Positions 23,128 through 35,045 are shown, numbered from the stretch's first letter. The stretch is DNA of 64,000 nucleotides from Riptortus pedestris (GCA_019009955.1 CM032231.1:86786001-86850000); one strand, 5' to 3'. Translations and numbers: made by a program. The notes: generated by a model not told the origin, from the sequence alone.

Positions 23128-23922
23128 CCCTTTAACAGCTCCAGACGAGATATCTCGTCGGAGGGAGACGAACCCCACCAGCTCCAGACGAGATAACTCG
23201 TCCCAGCCTGCCCGCTATAGCCCCTCGCGCAGGACGAGATATCTCGTCGGAGGGAGACGAACCCCACCAGCTCCAGACGAGATAACTCGTCCCAGCCTGC
23301 CCGCTATAGCCCCTCGCGCAGGACGAGATATCTCGTCAGAGGGAGACGAACCCCACCAGTTCCAGGCAATATAACTCTTCCCGACTGTGGTACATCCTTG
23401 AGGATCCTCGGAGAGTTAATAAATATTTCTAGCGGCCGCTAGGCTGCAGGGGTGTCTCTATAGGGAAATATTTGTTCTGATCCCGTAACTGTAGAATCTT
23501 TGTTCCCTCCTTGGAAAACCCAACCCACCCCTTTTCTACCTGCTATTGAATATTTGTAAATAATTAAAATATAACTTCAAATTAAAAAAAAAAGGTAAAT
23601 TATTAAAATATTACTTCAAATAAAAAAAATAAAATAAAATAAATGATAATAAAATCATTACAATCATGTTCATTATTTCCTTCATAAATCACGTAATATT
23701 TCATTACAATAGCATTTTAATTTATTGAAATAATGATCTAGGTATTACAGAATCATACAAAGAAAATAAAACATTAAGAAATAGTCGGAAAAGGGAGTGA
23801 GGTATTGAAGGATGCAGCTCCAGAGAGTGGCCTGGACCCCTTAGCTTGGGAGGGTGATAGCCGGCTGGCCCTCCTCAGCTACTGGCTGCAACTCTCCGCC
23901 TGCCTCCTTAGCTGTTAAAGGG
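23128..23922. mobile_element. piggyBac-like MITE
   Basis: Terminal inverted repeats CCCTTTAACAGCT (23128-23140) and AGCTGTTAAAGGG (23910-23922) are flanked on both sides by TTAA (23124-23127, 23923-23926), the piggyBac target. The element is 795 bp with no transposase frame, so it would need a helper. TTAA is part of the GTCTGTTAACGC motif of the host family A copy, so the insertion used that copy's own site. The left third is a GC-rich minisatellite and the middle is AT-rich. Confidence 0.85.
23144..23370. repeat. 89-bp minisatellite with nested palindromes
   Basis: GACGAGATATCTCGTC, a perfect 16-bp palindrome, starts at 23144, 23233 and 23322, giving exactly 89 bp per unit and about 2.6 units. 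Each unit also holds the near-palindrome GACGAGATAACTCGTC. Open reading through the array (Arg/Pro/Ser-rich) follows from its composition. Confidence 0.9.
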
Positions 23923-24772
23923 TTAAGGCGCTAGCGGCCATCATGTTTACCAAACTTGATATTTAAATGTTTATGCAAAACTGAAGACTTAGTTCGTAAA
24001 TCGGGCAAGAATAAGAGTGGTTTAGAGAAAGGGTAAAATAAAAAAAAAATACTAAATATTTGAAAGTCCTATTTAGCCAACATTGTTAAGGTTGTAATAT
24101 TCTACAATTCTTATTCTATACGTTTTTTTCTCTAACCCGATAATTAGGTAACGGAGTAATTTGTATTCTTCAGTGTTAACAGGCTACATTAGCAATAATC
24201 CTATAAATCACGAAAAGTATTATCTGAAGCTTAAATGTAACGTGTTGTTTGTTGAGTAGCATCTGATATATACTTTGCGTAATGTGGATAAAGTATCAAT
24301 GTATCATTACAGAGAACAATCTTTACTCCAGAGATCTTAAAAATTGTGATCGACGCTATACTTGATATTTAACTGTTTCTTTTAGAACTAATGAGCACGT
24401 TCGTTAATATCCGAAATCGAACCAGTAGAATGGGGAGTTAAGGAGGGAGTAAATACTAAATCATGGATATTTCCGTTTTTATGATTCAGATTAAAAAAAA
24501 AATTGAAACAGAATTGTTAACAATGTAGTGTATTATAATTCTTGACCTATATGTTTATGTCGAAATTTAACGTTATTATTTAAATAAATATTGTTTCCTT
24601 TTTCTCCATCCAGTCAGATTCTACTCCTAGTCTTGTGAGTTTCACTTAAAGCAACTGTATAAAAAAAATCCAAGACTTATTTGCATATGCTTCTTATTAC
24701 GGGACCATGGAGAATAAAAGGTAATATATAAGAAATGTGCTTAGTTTACCCAAGTAAAACGCGGGACTTAGT

Positions 24773-25570
24773 ACTTGGAGATTTTTTATCCCCACCTAAT
24801 TTAAATACAATTTCGGACAAACCTTAGAAATCTGTACATATGGGTGTTCGTTCAATATGCTGTTCGTTTTCTTCTTTTACAGAAAATGTAATATTTAACC
24901 TTCTTTAAAAATGGATAACTTTCACTTTTAAGTTTATAGTTTAGTAATCAGTTGAAGAGAAAGCGGTTTACCGACTAACTTTATCATGCTTAAATATATA
25001 TCTTTGGCGATAGTATTCCTCATGATCCTGCTCCAATTCTTATTACTGGAGTTGCTAAATCCCCAAGAGGAAGGGGTCTGCAACTGTTGTTTCGTAAGTC
25101 CATCAGGTAAATCTGAGAAGGAAACAAGGACAAAGAAAGAATCATTTATAGTATAGTAAGATACTGACCTTGGCCTGATAAAAATAAATGCAGCTGACTG
25201 TCTGTAACCTTGGTGACGGGCGTTGGCTTGTTGGTTAACTGGCTGACTACGATAAACAACTTTATTAATATTAATTGATATTAGTTGAATGAAATCATCG
25301 ATATCAATAGATGTTTAATCATTATCAATGTTCAATACTTTGAGTCAATTATTCATTGGTATCTTAGACTTATACGAGTTGGAGTTTGTCGAGTTATGAA
25401 GAGTTTATTCCGGTTTCATGCAACGATAGAAGTTCAGCGTTGTCTCTTCTAATCAGTGAATATGCCTCTAATCTAACTGACCATAACAGTTTAATGCAAA
25501 GCATCCTTGAATTTCAAGAAATCAGCGTGAATCGCGGTTCCTGCTTCAAGACACTCTGCCTGCCCCCGTA
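24773..25570. other. Unassigned sequence
   Basis: Nothing supported. A 63-codon frame at 25386-25577 needs a TTG start and shows no domain. Confidence 0.45.
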
Positions 25571-25703
25571 CTTTTAGCAGATTTCCCTTAAGGGAAATCA
25601 GCTATTGAGGTCGTACTCATGGCGCGAGTTTCGAAAAATTTCTTCAAATGCCCATCGATCCTACCCAGGAGATGACGAAAATGAGGGCCGTTCAAAATTA
25701 TAT

Positions 25704-25760
<57 letters not shown>

Positions 25761-26253
25761 CTTGTCTCTTAACGCTCTAGCGGTCGTAATTTTTGTTTGA
25801 TCGTTACTAAACTCGGAATTTAATCGTTTTACGTAAAAAGGAAAATCAAGTTCGTTAATGGCTGAAATCGGACCAGTGGGAGGGGGGGGGTTTAGAGGGG
25901 GGTTTTTGAAAATTCAAAATATCTCCGTTATTATGCGTCGGATCGAAAAATTGTATAGAATCAATCTTATTGTAAATTAAATTTACTATAAATATTGTTC
26001 TGTACATTCATTCTGTATCTTGAATATTAACCGAGATATTTGCATTTGTATTCTGTGTATGGTCGGCAAGAGTCGGCTATGTTCGGGAATCTCCGCATAG
26101 AGCACTGGCGGCCGTTTCCGTAACTGTTCGTCCCTCGTGAATAGGTTTAGAGATCCCTTACTATTACAGTTATTATTGGGCACATTTCTCTACTATAAAA
26201 CTTCACGTGGGAAATCTGCTTAGTTCACGCAGCCCCTGCGTGACGGACTTTTT
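25571..26253 (+). mobile_element. Family A reference copy (HINE-like element)
   Basis: A clean copy to define the family. The left end is TTTTAGCAGATTTCCC, inside the palindrome ATTTCCCTTAAGGGAAAT. Next come TGAGGTCGTACTCATGGCGC, ATCGATCCTACCCAGGAGAT and GAGGGCCGTTCAAAA, then (TA)n (25701-25748). After it come TTAACGCTCTAGCGGTCG, GATCGTTACTAAACTCG, GTTAATGGCTGAAATCGG, a G-rich run and TATTAACCGAGATATTTGC. The right end is ACGTGGGAAATCTGCTTAG, the hairpin ACGCAGCCCCTGCGT and GACGGACTTTTT. GCAGATTTCCC/GGGAAATCTGC form subterminal inverted repeats, about 5 bp from the left end and about 35 bp from the right. It has no coding capacity. The layout matches Helentron-associated elements that insert between T residues; the class is inferred, the family is directly visible. 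Confidence 0.8.
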
Positions 26254-27420
26254 TTCTCTCAGAAAAATTTTCACAGATAGACTGTAGAATTCCATTCTGC
26301 ATGCATGCCCTTCACTGTAGTGAGTGAACATACGTTTATTCTCACGGTAGCACAATGGACTATGAACCTTAAGTCTTGCATACTGTATATATATATCTGT
26401 GTGTGTCTGTATTGTCTAATTCACTTCCTTGTACGCAGGAAAGGAAATATTGAAACCACGAAAATTGTCGGTTTCCGTATAACAATGGAATTATCCGTTT
26501 TGACCTTCTCTAAGCCCATTTTGACTAGTTCTGGCTTGACGTATGTATGTACGTGTCTCGAGTAATTTAATTAGTCTTAGAATGTAGAAATGTCATATTT
26601 AGGATTATCGTGCCTTCTAGTTGAACACACTCCTTTCTGATTAAAAGCAACTATTTGGGGAGGAGAGTAGACAAGGCGAAAATAATTCAAATTTTTCCGT
26701 GCCTATTAGAAGTAGTACAACAAATTCTTATTGGACCATTTTTATACCATTAACAAATATGGTTTTTAGCTTTATATGAAAAATATTGAGCATTGTATCA
26801 ATCAGGTAAATTCTGGGAAAATATAATCTATAATAATAATTGATAACGTAGCATCGAAAATATTTTCATGTATATCACATAGTAAAAGGCTCCATGAAAA
26901 CCTTCTTTATATTTAAGTTGGCATTAAGATATTTCATGATATATCAGCTTATTGTTAATATAAGGCTAGTAGGAGTGGGGGTTTACTGATGGCTGAAAAC
27001 TGAAATCATGAATGGGAATTTGCTAAAGATTATTACATAATAAATCTGATACCTTGTGAATTTGTAGACACAGCCATGAGAACAGCATTTGACGTCCATA
27101 TCTATTTCATTAGCCTTGATATCATGGACTTGCGGGTTTTCTGACCCTCCTCAAAAAACTATAGTTATGTCGATAGGATTCAACAGGTGGCTGAGAAGAG
27201 GCACCTCACCACCCCAGTGGGCTACTAGCTCTTGGGGAGAACGGATGTGCCAGGTGCAGAATGACGAACGTGGCGGCGAGTGAGAGATCGATATTCTAAA
27301 TAAGTAACTCTCAGTCAGAAAAGGGTCACTTAATCATCAGGTCTCGTCTATACAAATCTTTTATTATTGTATGCTATATTCACGCAACCTGTGGAACACA
27401 CCCATTCATAAAGTGGGAAT
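26254..27420. other. Mostly unassigned; old family A fragments
   Basis: ~26400-26580 resembles the degenerate fragments at 13431 and 57187 (TTTTGACTAGTTCTGGC..). ~26930-27005 has reversed family A interior (GGAGTGGGGGTTTACTGATGGC). A GC-richer stretch at 27090-27290 has a 64-codon frame without recognisable domain. Confidence 0.4.
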
Positions 27421-27548
27421 CATATTAGAAGATTTCGCTGAAGGGAAATTAGCTATTGAGGTGATACTATGATGTAATATTCAAATATTTTCTTCAAAAT
27501 CGATCCTACCTAGGAGTAACGAAAATGAGGTCCTTTCATTATTGTATA

Positions 27549-27605
<57 letters not shown>

Positions 27606-27611
<6 letters not shown>

Positions 27612-27651
27612 ATTTATTAACGTCCACTTTTTGCAACTCAGGCTAATTGGG
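27606..27651 (-). mobile_element. SINE 3' tail fragment inside (TA)n
   Basis: ATTATTATTTATTAACGTCC..CAACTCAGGCTAATTGGG, 46 bp, with TA repeats on both sides (27556-27605 and 27659-27713). Confidence 0.8.
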
Positions 27652-27654
27652 AAA

Positions 27655-27713
<59 letters not shown>

Positions 27714-27717
<4 letters not shown>

Positions 27718-28803
27718 GTAACCTCTGTCTGTACATTGATTTTTTTCGCGAAATTTCACGATAACTTTTCGTTTCACATGTCATAGACACCATATCTGCA
27801 TTTTGTTTCTTTCGTGTATGTTTGTTTGTTTGTTTGTTACCTTTTCACGCATAAACGGCTGAACCGAATTTTATGAAACTTGGTATGTATATTACTATTA
27901 ACCCAACTTAGACTTTAGGCTATATTAATTTTCTCTGAGGCGAACAGGAGTGGGGGTTATAAGGGAAGCCTGAAATTAAAATAGCGATATTTCGTTTTCT
28001 ATTGGTTTTTTGGCAAATATGCACATAACAAAAGTTGTTTATTTTGTTATTTAGAGTAACTTTTGTTATATACACTTTTGTCGTATACCGAAGTTTAAAT
28101 GCGTTATACGCTAAAAATTATAGCGGGAGTCAACAATATTATTTGCCAAAAAAGACTCAACCGAACTAAATAAAACTCGGTATGTGTATTAGCAGTGAGG
28201 CCTTCATTATAATAAGTCATACCAACATTTATATGGACGGGCAGGAGTGGGGGTTATAAGGGAAGCCTGAAATTAAAAATAGCGATATTTCGTTTCCTAT
28301 TGGTTTTTCCGCAAATATAAACATAACAAAAGTTGTTTATTTTGTTATTTGGAGTAACTTTTGTTATATACACATTTGTCGTATACCTAAGTATAAATGA
28401 GTTATACGTTAAAACTTTAGCGGGAGCCAACAATGTTATTGGGCACTAACGGCTGAACCGAACTTAACAAAGCTCGGTATGTCAATTAGCATTAATTCTT
28501 CCATTATTATAAGTTATATTAAAATTTTTAGGTTCGAACGGGAGGGGGGTTATAAGGGAGGCCTGAAATAAAAATTCACCATATTTACATGTATAAGAGA
28601 CGGGAAATATAAAAATATCGAAGACAGTGAAGCCTTATCGAACAAATATTCTATTATTAGCAAATCCACGGCAACGACGGGTATCAATCCTAAACACTGG
28701 GACTGGTAAATGTCAAAATATTGTGCAATGTAAAGCCTGCTAAAAAATACTATCACCATTCAGCCTCAAATGAATTCCCGGGCGAAGCCGGGTATCTGAG
28801 CTA

Positions 28804-28804
<1 letters not shown>
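27714..28804 (+). mobile_element. Non-autonomous Helitron, first family
   Basis: AATTGTAACCTCTGTCTGTA near the 5' end. The extreme 5' TC is lost in the TA tract. The 3' hairpin CCCGGGCGAAGCCGGG and CTAG at 28801-28804 are followed by T. The interior has about three diverged copies of a ~300-bp block (AGGAGTGGGGGTTATAAGGG..AACAAAAGTTGTTTATTTTG). No coding capacity. Confidence 0.85.

Positions 28805-28871
<67 letters not shown>
28805..28871. repeat. (TA)n between two Helitron 3' ends
   Basis: Uninterrupted TA tract separating tail-to-tail Helitrons. Confidence 0.95.
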
Positions 28872-28874
<3 letters not shown>

Positions 28875-29807
28875 CTAGCTCAGATACCCGGCTTCGCGCG
28901 GGAATTGATTTGAGGCTGAATGGTGATGGTATTTTTTTGGCAGGGCTTTGCTTTGGACAATATTTTGATATTTACCGGTCCCAGTGTTTAGGGTTAATAC
29001 ACTAGACAATGAAATATCGCGTATTTTTATTTCAGGCCTCCCTTATATCATCCCCCACTCCCGTTCTAACCTAAAAATTTTAATATAGCTTATAATAATG
29101 GAAGAATTAATGTTAATTGACATAGCGAGTTTTTTTAAGTTCGGTTTAATCGTTAGCGCCCAATTTGCAGAAAAACGAATAGAAAACGAAATACAGCTAC
29201 TTTGAAATTCAGGCCTCCCTTACAACCCCCACTCCTGCCCATCCCTAGAAATGTTGGTATGGCTTGTTATAGTGAAAGCGTTAGTGCTAATACACATACC
29301 GAGTTTTATTTATTTCGGTTGGGTATCTTGTCCCAAATAAAATTGTTCACTTCCGCTATAGGTTTTAGCGTATAACTCGTATATAATCCGGTATACAAAA
29401 AAAGTGTATATAACAAACGTTACTCTAAATAACAAAATAAACAACTTTTGTTATGTTCATATTTGCCGAAAAACCTATAGGATACGAAATATCGGTATTA
29501 TTAATTTCTAGCTTTCCTTAGAACCCCCACTCCTGTTCGTCTCAGAGAATATTAATATAGCCTAAAGTCTAAGTTGGGTTAGTAGTAATATACGTACTAA
29601 GCTTCATAAAATCGGTTCAGCCGTTTATGCGTGAAAAGGTAACAAACAAACAAACAAACAGACACCAAATAAACAAACAAACAAACAGACACCAAAGAAA
29701 CAAAATGCAGTTATGGTGTCAATGGCATGTGAAACGAAAATTTATCGTGAAATTTCGCGAAAAAAATCAATGTACAGACAGAGGTTACAATTTTATATAT
29801 GTATAGA
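28875..29807 (-). mobile_element. Non-autonomous Helitron, first family, reversed
   Basis: 3' CTAG at 28875-28878 with hairpin CCCGGCTTCGCGCGGG. The 5' end reads TCTATACATATATAAAATTG on the minus strand from 29807. It is flanked by A and T as expected for Helitron insertion between A and T. 933 bp, no Rep/helicase. Confidence 0.85.
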
Positions 29808-30444
29808 TATATATGTGTGTGTCAACGTTTTAGCGGTCGCAATGTTTGTCTGATTGATACCAAACTCGATATATTAGCGTTTTATGTCAAAATAAAGATC
29901 AAGTTCGTTAACGGCTAAAATCGAGCCAGTGGGATGGAGCGTTTAGAGAGGGGAATTTCGAAAATTCCAAATATCTCCATTACTATGTGTCGGACAGAAA
30001 AGTTGTATAAAGTCAATCTTATTGCAAATGTAATGTTCTATAAATGTTGTTATGTACGTTTTTTCATTATCTTGATTATTAACCGAAATATTTACATGTT
30101 TTTGTTTTCGGGCTTCCGTAAACCCCCACTCTTACTCATGTGATATTAAAAATAAGCTGTTATATTATGAAGCACGTATTTGAAGCCTAAATACCAAATA
30201 TTGTTCTCATTGAACTTTTACGTTTTGAGGTACATGCAAATATGGGACCTACGTGGAAAATCTGCTAAGTCAACGCAGACCCTGCGTGACGGACTTTTAT
30301 TTTTCTCCTGCAGTACATAGATTCAGTAAGGTTCCAATCAAGTGAGAAAATAGGTTGAAGATGTCTTTGTTTTTATATTCTAATAGAATTCGCCAAAAGC
30401 GAATTTGGTTGCGTCGAGAATCTCTTGAGTCTGGTTGGGTCTGG

Positions 30445-30966
30445 TTTTAGCAGATTTCCCTTGGGGAAATTAATTATTGAGGTCTTACTCATGACGCGAT
30501 TTTCGAAAAAATTCTTCAAATGCCCATCGATCCTACCCAGGAGATGACGAAAATGAGGATATATATAGTATATATTTGTCGGTTAATGCTCAAGCGGTCG
30601 TAAATATATTCTGGTGATCCCCCCCCCCCCAAGTCGTATGTTCTTGGACTACTAAAATTTGATTGGTAGAGATAAAAATTATTGTAATTCATTATAAATT
30701 TCAGTATTCAATAAAGTAAATAGTTTTCAACAAAATTAATATATTATATTCTGGCATATTACAGTAATTCTTTTTCTTTCCGGTGAAAATATGGCAGACG
30801 TGTTTGATTACATTTCAGACGCTTCTCATTGGGAGGTCATTAAAATTCACTGAACGGTTTCTTATTTCCGTTTGTATTTATTCACTTTATACTCACGGTG
30901 GTCAATGTTTAAACTTCACAAGGGAAATCTGCTTAGTTTACTCAGCTCCAGTGTGAGAGACGTTTT
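30445..30966 (+). mobile_element. Family A copy with internal deletion
   Basis: Left end to TTGTCGGTTAATGCTCAAGCGG, then a direct jump to the distal long-form part (poly-C, AAGTCGTATGTTCTTGGACT). The right end is weak: AGCTCCAGTGTGAGAGACG. Confidence 0.75.
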
Positions 30967-31684
30967 ATTAAAGAGTGTTCAGAGGTGGAAAGAACCCTTT
31001 TCTATCACGGTTATAACGTTTTCCATCGCTGTTATAAAATATCTTGGCAGTAAGTGGATCATTATATCACGTTTCATTATTCCATAATAACCTTTTGCCT
31101 TGCCATTCTTCTTAGGATATATAAAATAGATATTATTTTGGTAAAAAATATTTCTTGAGAGTACATCATAGTGCGGCAATGAAATGTCATTACATTTTTA
31201 TGTATTTCTACTATAAGCTCTTATTATTGAACGGATATTTGAGATTCGTTTGATATCGTGGTACGTAACGAAGACTATACATCTCGTTGAGAGATCGTAC
31301 TTTCATTAACTTAAATAAACCTTATGAGTAATTCTAATGTTTGAATCTTTTTATAATCGTTTTTCATAAAGTTTCTAATTTGACTATGTAGTTGGTTAGT
31401 TTTTAAGCATGATAAAGTAGCATCTATGTCCTGGTACCTATTCTAGTCTATTCTGGAAGACGTACCAATTTCACTTCACAAAATAATCCGCTCAAAACTT
31501 GTGGCGTCATTGAATTTTCCTTTGTTTAATTTTTATTTCTTCCTAGAGAAACTTGAGAGTTATTTGGTATATATTATAGCCAACAGCCAGCAGAGCAGTG
31601 CAGATTTGCGCCTTCATTCTGCTTCTTTGGGGCTTTAGCGAGCCTCAATCAAACAAAACTTTAGGAATGGAATAGCCAACATTT
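30967..31684. other. Unassigned sequence
   Basis: Overlapping short frames on both strands at 30872-31179 have no domain; nothing else seen. Confidence 0.45.
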
Positions 31685-32030
31685 AAAAAGAATTTGTCAC
31701 GCAGAATCTGCGTAAACTAAACAGATTTCCCTCATGCTGGTTGTGTGATTTTATCTCAACACATATTTTCTCTTTCTACGAAGAAAACCGATAAGTAGGG
31801 GAGTTACTGAAGGCTGAAATCAAGAATGCACGAGTAACTCGCCAAGTACTTCATTTACTAAAAAAATGCATAGAACAACAAATGTAGAGCTTCAATAGTT
31901 TAACAATTGATTTTATAACATTTTACGATCCGACTTACATTAACGAAAATATTTTGAATATCATGGTCCGATTTCTGAAATCTCAAATATGATCTTTAGT
32001 GTTCAAAAAAACGGTTAAATATGACAAGAA
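31685..32030 (-). mobile_element. Family A right part, diverged
   Basis: AAAAAGAATTTGTCACGCAG with GCGTAAACTAAACAGATTTCCC, then decayed interior (GAGTTACTGAAGGCTGAAA, TTACGATCCGACTTAC). Confidence 0.6.
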
Positions 32031-32268
32031 AAAAAATATCAACTAGTTATTAGAGTAGTGTTTCGATGTTGCAACAAAGCGCAGGCTTGCTGAGAAAATC
32101 AAGAGGTCTATATTACATGAAGGACAGGATTAATAACAACATTTAGAATAGTGAAATAGTTCTACAAATGTTCACAAGAAGCAAATACGAATGCACGGAA
32201 TTGTATAACGCAACTAAAATCATTTATGGTATTATAGCCTGTAGATAAAATGAAAAGCTACCTGTTAT

Positions 32269-32826
32269 CCAAAAAGTCCGTCCCGCAGGGGCTGCGTTAA
32301 CTAAGTAGATTTCCCACTTGCGTCTATATATCCGTCATTATGCATCGGATCGACCAATTGTATAGAATCAATTGCAAATTAAATTTACTATAAATATTGG
32401 TATATACATTTATTCTCTATCTTGAATAATAATCGAGATATTTGCATTTTTATGAAGTCTGTTGTCGGGTATAGTTCGGATTAGGTCGGCCGTTTCCGTA
32501 ACTGATTGGCTCAGGTGGAAGCTCCTTCTAACCTTACCTTACCTTCGTTACTTTGTGAGATTTATGCAAATACGTTCTGTTCTTCCGCCCCCCCCCCCTT
32601 CTTTAGTTCCTGGACTACTAAAATTTGAGTTATTAAAATATAAATTATTCTTAGAATTCAGAAGCCGTTTAAGTTGGGAATTTATTTTAATTAACTGGAA
32701 GATTTCTCAGTACCGTTTCTATTTAATCACGGTGGTGTTGTGTTACCAGTATGCAGATTTCTCTATTGTAAAACTTCACATGGGAAATCTGCTTAGTTTA
32801 CACAGTCCCTGCGTGAAGGACTTTTT
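32269..32826. mobile_element. Family A element with two inverted right ends
   Basis: At the left the reversed right end (AAAAAGTCCGTCCCGCAGGG..GCAG/TAGATTTCCCACTTGCG, to ~32322). Without a left end, plus-strand interior then starts at TATATCCGTCATTATGCATC and runs to a second right end, ACATGGGAAATCTGC..CCTGCGTGAAGGACTTTTT. Both outer ends carry the hairpin. Confidence 0.75.
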
Positions 32827-33206
32827 TATTCTTTTGTAATCCTTTGTAAACAAGGACTATAAATCTGGACCTGAGATGTTTAGTTCTGTAACCTGGAAGT
32901 GGAAGAAGAAGAATGCAACTGAGGGGAAAAATTTCGTTCTTGAGTTGCATGAGGAAGGTACTTCTTTTTTTACATAGGAAATGTACATCATTTGCGTCAT
33001 CGCCATCACTGAGCATCCAAAGTAGCTGCGGAAGCCATTCGTCAAAAGAGACATACATTCCAAGATCTGCAAGATATGCCTGCTCAACCAAGTGTTACGA
33101 ATAATGAGTGCAACAAACAAGGATGATGCAAGAACAGAGATGTATGATAAGCCAATAATATGGTTCCTGATGAAACGAAAGAGTGTAGATCAGTGTTACC
33201 CAAATA
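32827..33206 (-). other. Unassigned segment with a minus-strand ORF
   Basis: A less AT-rich block. The minus-strand frame from 33091 (to 32801) has 97 codons, beginning MVEQAYLADLGMYVSFDEWL, with no stop in a region of ordinary composition. It overlaps the end of the adjacent family A element, which argues against a complete gene. I recognise no family. Confidence 0.25.
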
Positions 33207-33971
33207 AAAAAGTCACACAGGGGCTGCGTAAACTAAGCAGATTCCCCTCATGAAGTTTAGTAATAGATAAATCTACATACTGGTAACACAACACCACCGT
33301 GAATAAATAGAAACGGAAATAAGAAATGTTTCATCCAATTTCAAAAACCTGCCGACAGGAAGCGTTAGAAATGTAAACAATGCGCGCCTCACACCGGAAA
33401 GAAAAACAATTACTGAAATATAACATATTAATTTTATTGAGAACTATTTACTATGTCTAGTACAGTAATTAATAATGAGTCAGAATAATTATTATCTCAA
33501 TCGATCAAATTTAAGTAGTCCAAAACCTTAAAACGGGGGGGGGGGATAATAACCAGAACATATTTGCATGTATCTCGTATAATAAAGGTCTCTTGAATAC
33601 AATGTTAGGTATTTAAGCTTCGAATAATGTGATTTATTATATAAAAGAGTATTGTTTATGTAACATAGTAAATATGAGGGTTGCTGAAGGCTGAAAACTG
33701 AAAAGTGCAAATATCTCCGTTAATATTCAAGATAGTGAATATATATAACAATAATTATAGTACATGTAATTTGCAATAATCATGGTACTATACAATTTTT
33801 CTTTCCGACGTATGGTAACGGAGATATTTCGAAATTTCCACCCCTCTACCCCCCCTCCCCACCCCCCCCCCCGATTTCATCCGTTAACAATCTTGATCAT
33901 TGTTTTTACATAAAACGACGAAGTATCGAGTTAGGTAACGACTAAACAATAATGGCGACCGCTAGACCGGT

Positions 33972-34033
<62 letters not shown>

Positions 34034-34134
34034 GTTTTGAACGGACCTCACTTTCGTCATCCCCTAGGAGTACGCCCTCAAGGGTAAGTACGACCTCAAT
34101 AGCTGATTTCCCTTAAGGGAAATCTGCTAAAATT
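33207..34134 (-). mobile_element. Family A copy, complete
   Basis: AAAAAAGTCACACAGGGGC to TTAAGGGAAATCTGCTAAAA, (TA)n at 33976-34025, and a long poly-C run near 33850-33871. Confidence 0.85.
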
Positions 34135-34963
34135 CCGTCACGCAGGGGCTGCGTAAACTAAGAAGATATCCCACGTGTTGGTACGAACATACTAGTGATC
34201 TCATCTCACCCCATATTCGGACTTAAAACCAGAATGTATGAATTTCACGCTTAATATTTAAGTTAAGAAAAAATGAATTGAGCTACAATAATTGTAGAGC
34301 ATCAAGATTTTAACTAAATTGGTTATATAAGTTTTTACGATCTGACTCACAATAATCGAAATATTTTATTTATTCGACCCCTCTCCTAAACCCTCCTTAT
34401 TCCTGTTCCAATTTCTACCAATAACAAATATGATCTTTAGTGTTGACTGAAACGGTTAAATGTCGAGTATGGTATATATCAAATAAACATTTTTGAATCA
34501 TGAACGTAAAATCTTAATTGATGAGGTCATCGCTCAACGAATTGGCATGTTTCTGGCATAATGAAGGTCTCATAAAAAAATATTTGGTAATATAGAGGTT
34601 CATGTTATAAAACAGCTTATTTATACCATAACATGAGTAGGAGTGGAGTTTACAGAATGCTGAAACTAAAAAATCCAAAAATCATGGTTAGCATTCATAT
34701 TAAAGAAAATATATAAATAACAACATTTTTAGGCAATTAAGTTTACAATAAGATAGGTTCTATACAATTTTCGATCCGACTTATAATAACGGAGATATTT
34801 GGAATTTTTAAAATTATTCCCCTGTAAACCCCCTCCCTCCGCCCGGCCCGATTTCAGTGCCGTTGATGAACTTCTTTAATCTTTAATTTTGTATGATACG
34901 TTTATACATTGAGGGTGATAATAATAAAACAGAGTTAACAGACAAATATATTGGTGTGTGTGT

Positions 34964-35040
<77 letters not shown>
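34135..35040 (-). mobile_element. Family A copy abutting the previous one
   Basis: ATTCCGTCACGCAGGGGCTG starts directly where the neighbour ends. It runs to the (TA)n/(TG)n tract at 34970-35040 and lacks the left-end half. Confidence 0.8.

Positions 35041-35045
<5 letters not shown>

Larger units (their letters stand above)
22986..24772 (+). mobile_element. Family A copy, old, with nested piggyBac-type MITE
   Basis: Diverged left part (ATTGATGTTAAACTTATGACGCG) leads to a (TG)n in place of (TA)n at 23083-23107 and TTCGTCTATTAA, where the MITE sits. The right part resumes GGCGCTAGCGGCCATC. A second, older interior pass follows (~24290-24560) and the decayed end GCTTAGTTTACCCAAG lies near 24749. 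Confidence 0.65.
27421..30298 (+). mobile_element. Family A copy expanded by three nested insertions
   Basis: The left part ends in (TA)n at ~27556. The right part resumes at ~29814 (TCAACGTTTTAGCGGTCGC) and runs to CTGCGTGACGGACTTTT. Between them, in order, lie TA, a SINE tail, TA, a forward Helitron, TA and a reversed Helitron. Confidence 0.8.

Noticed and set aside
23084..23374. 96-codon Arg/Ser/Pro-rich frame
   Set aside because: It begins in a (TG)n tract and crosses into the MITE minisatellite; openness is due to the repeat unit.
32462..32839. 125-codon plus-strand frame
   Set aside because: It coincides with family A interior and its right end, which recurs elsewhere with stops.
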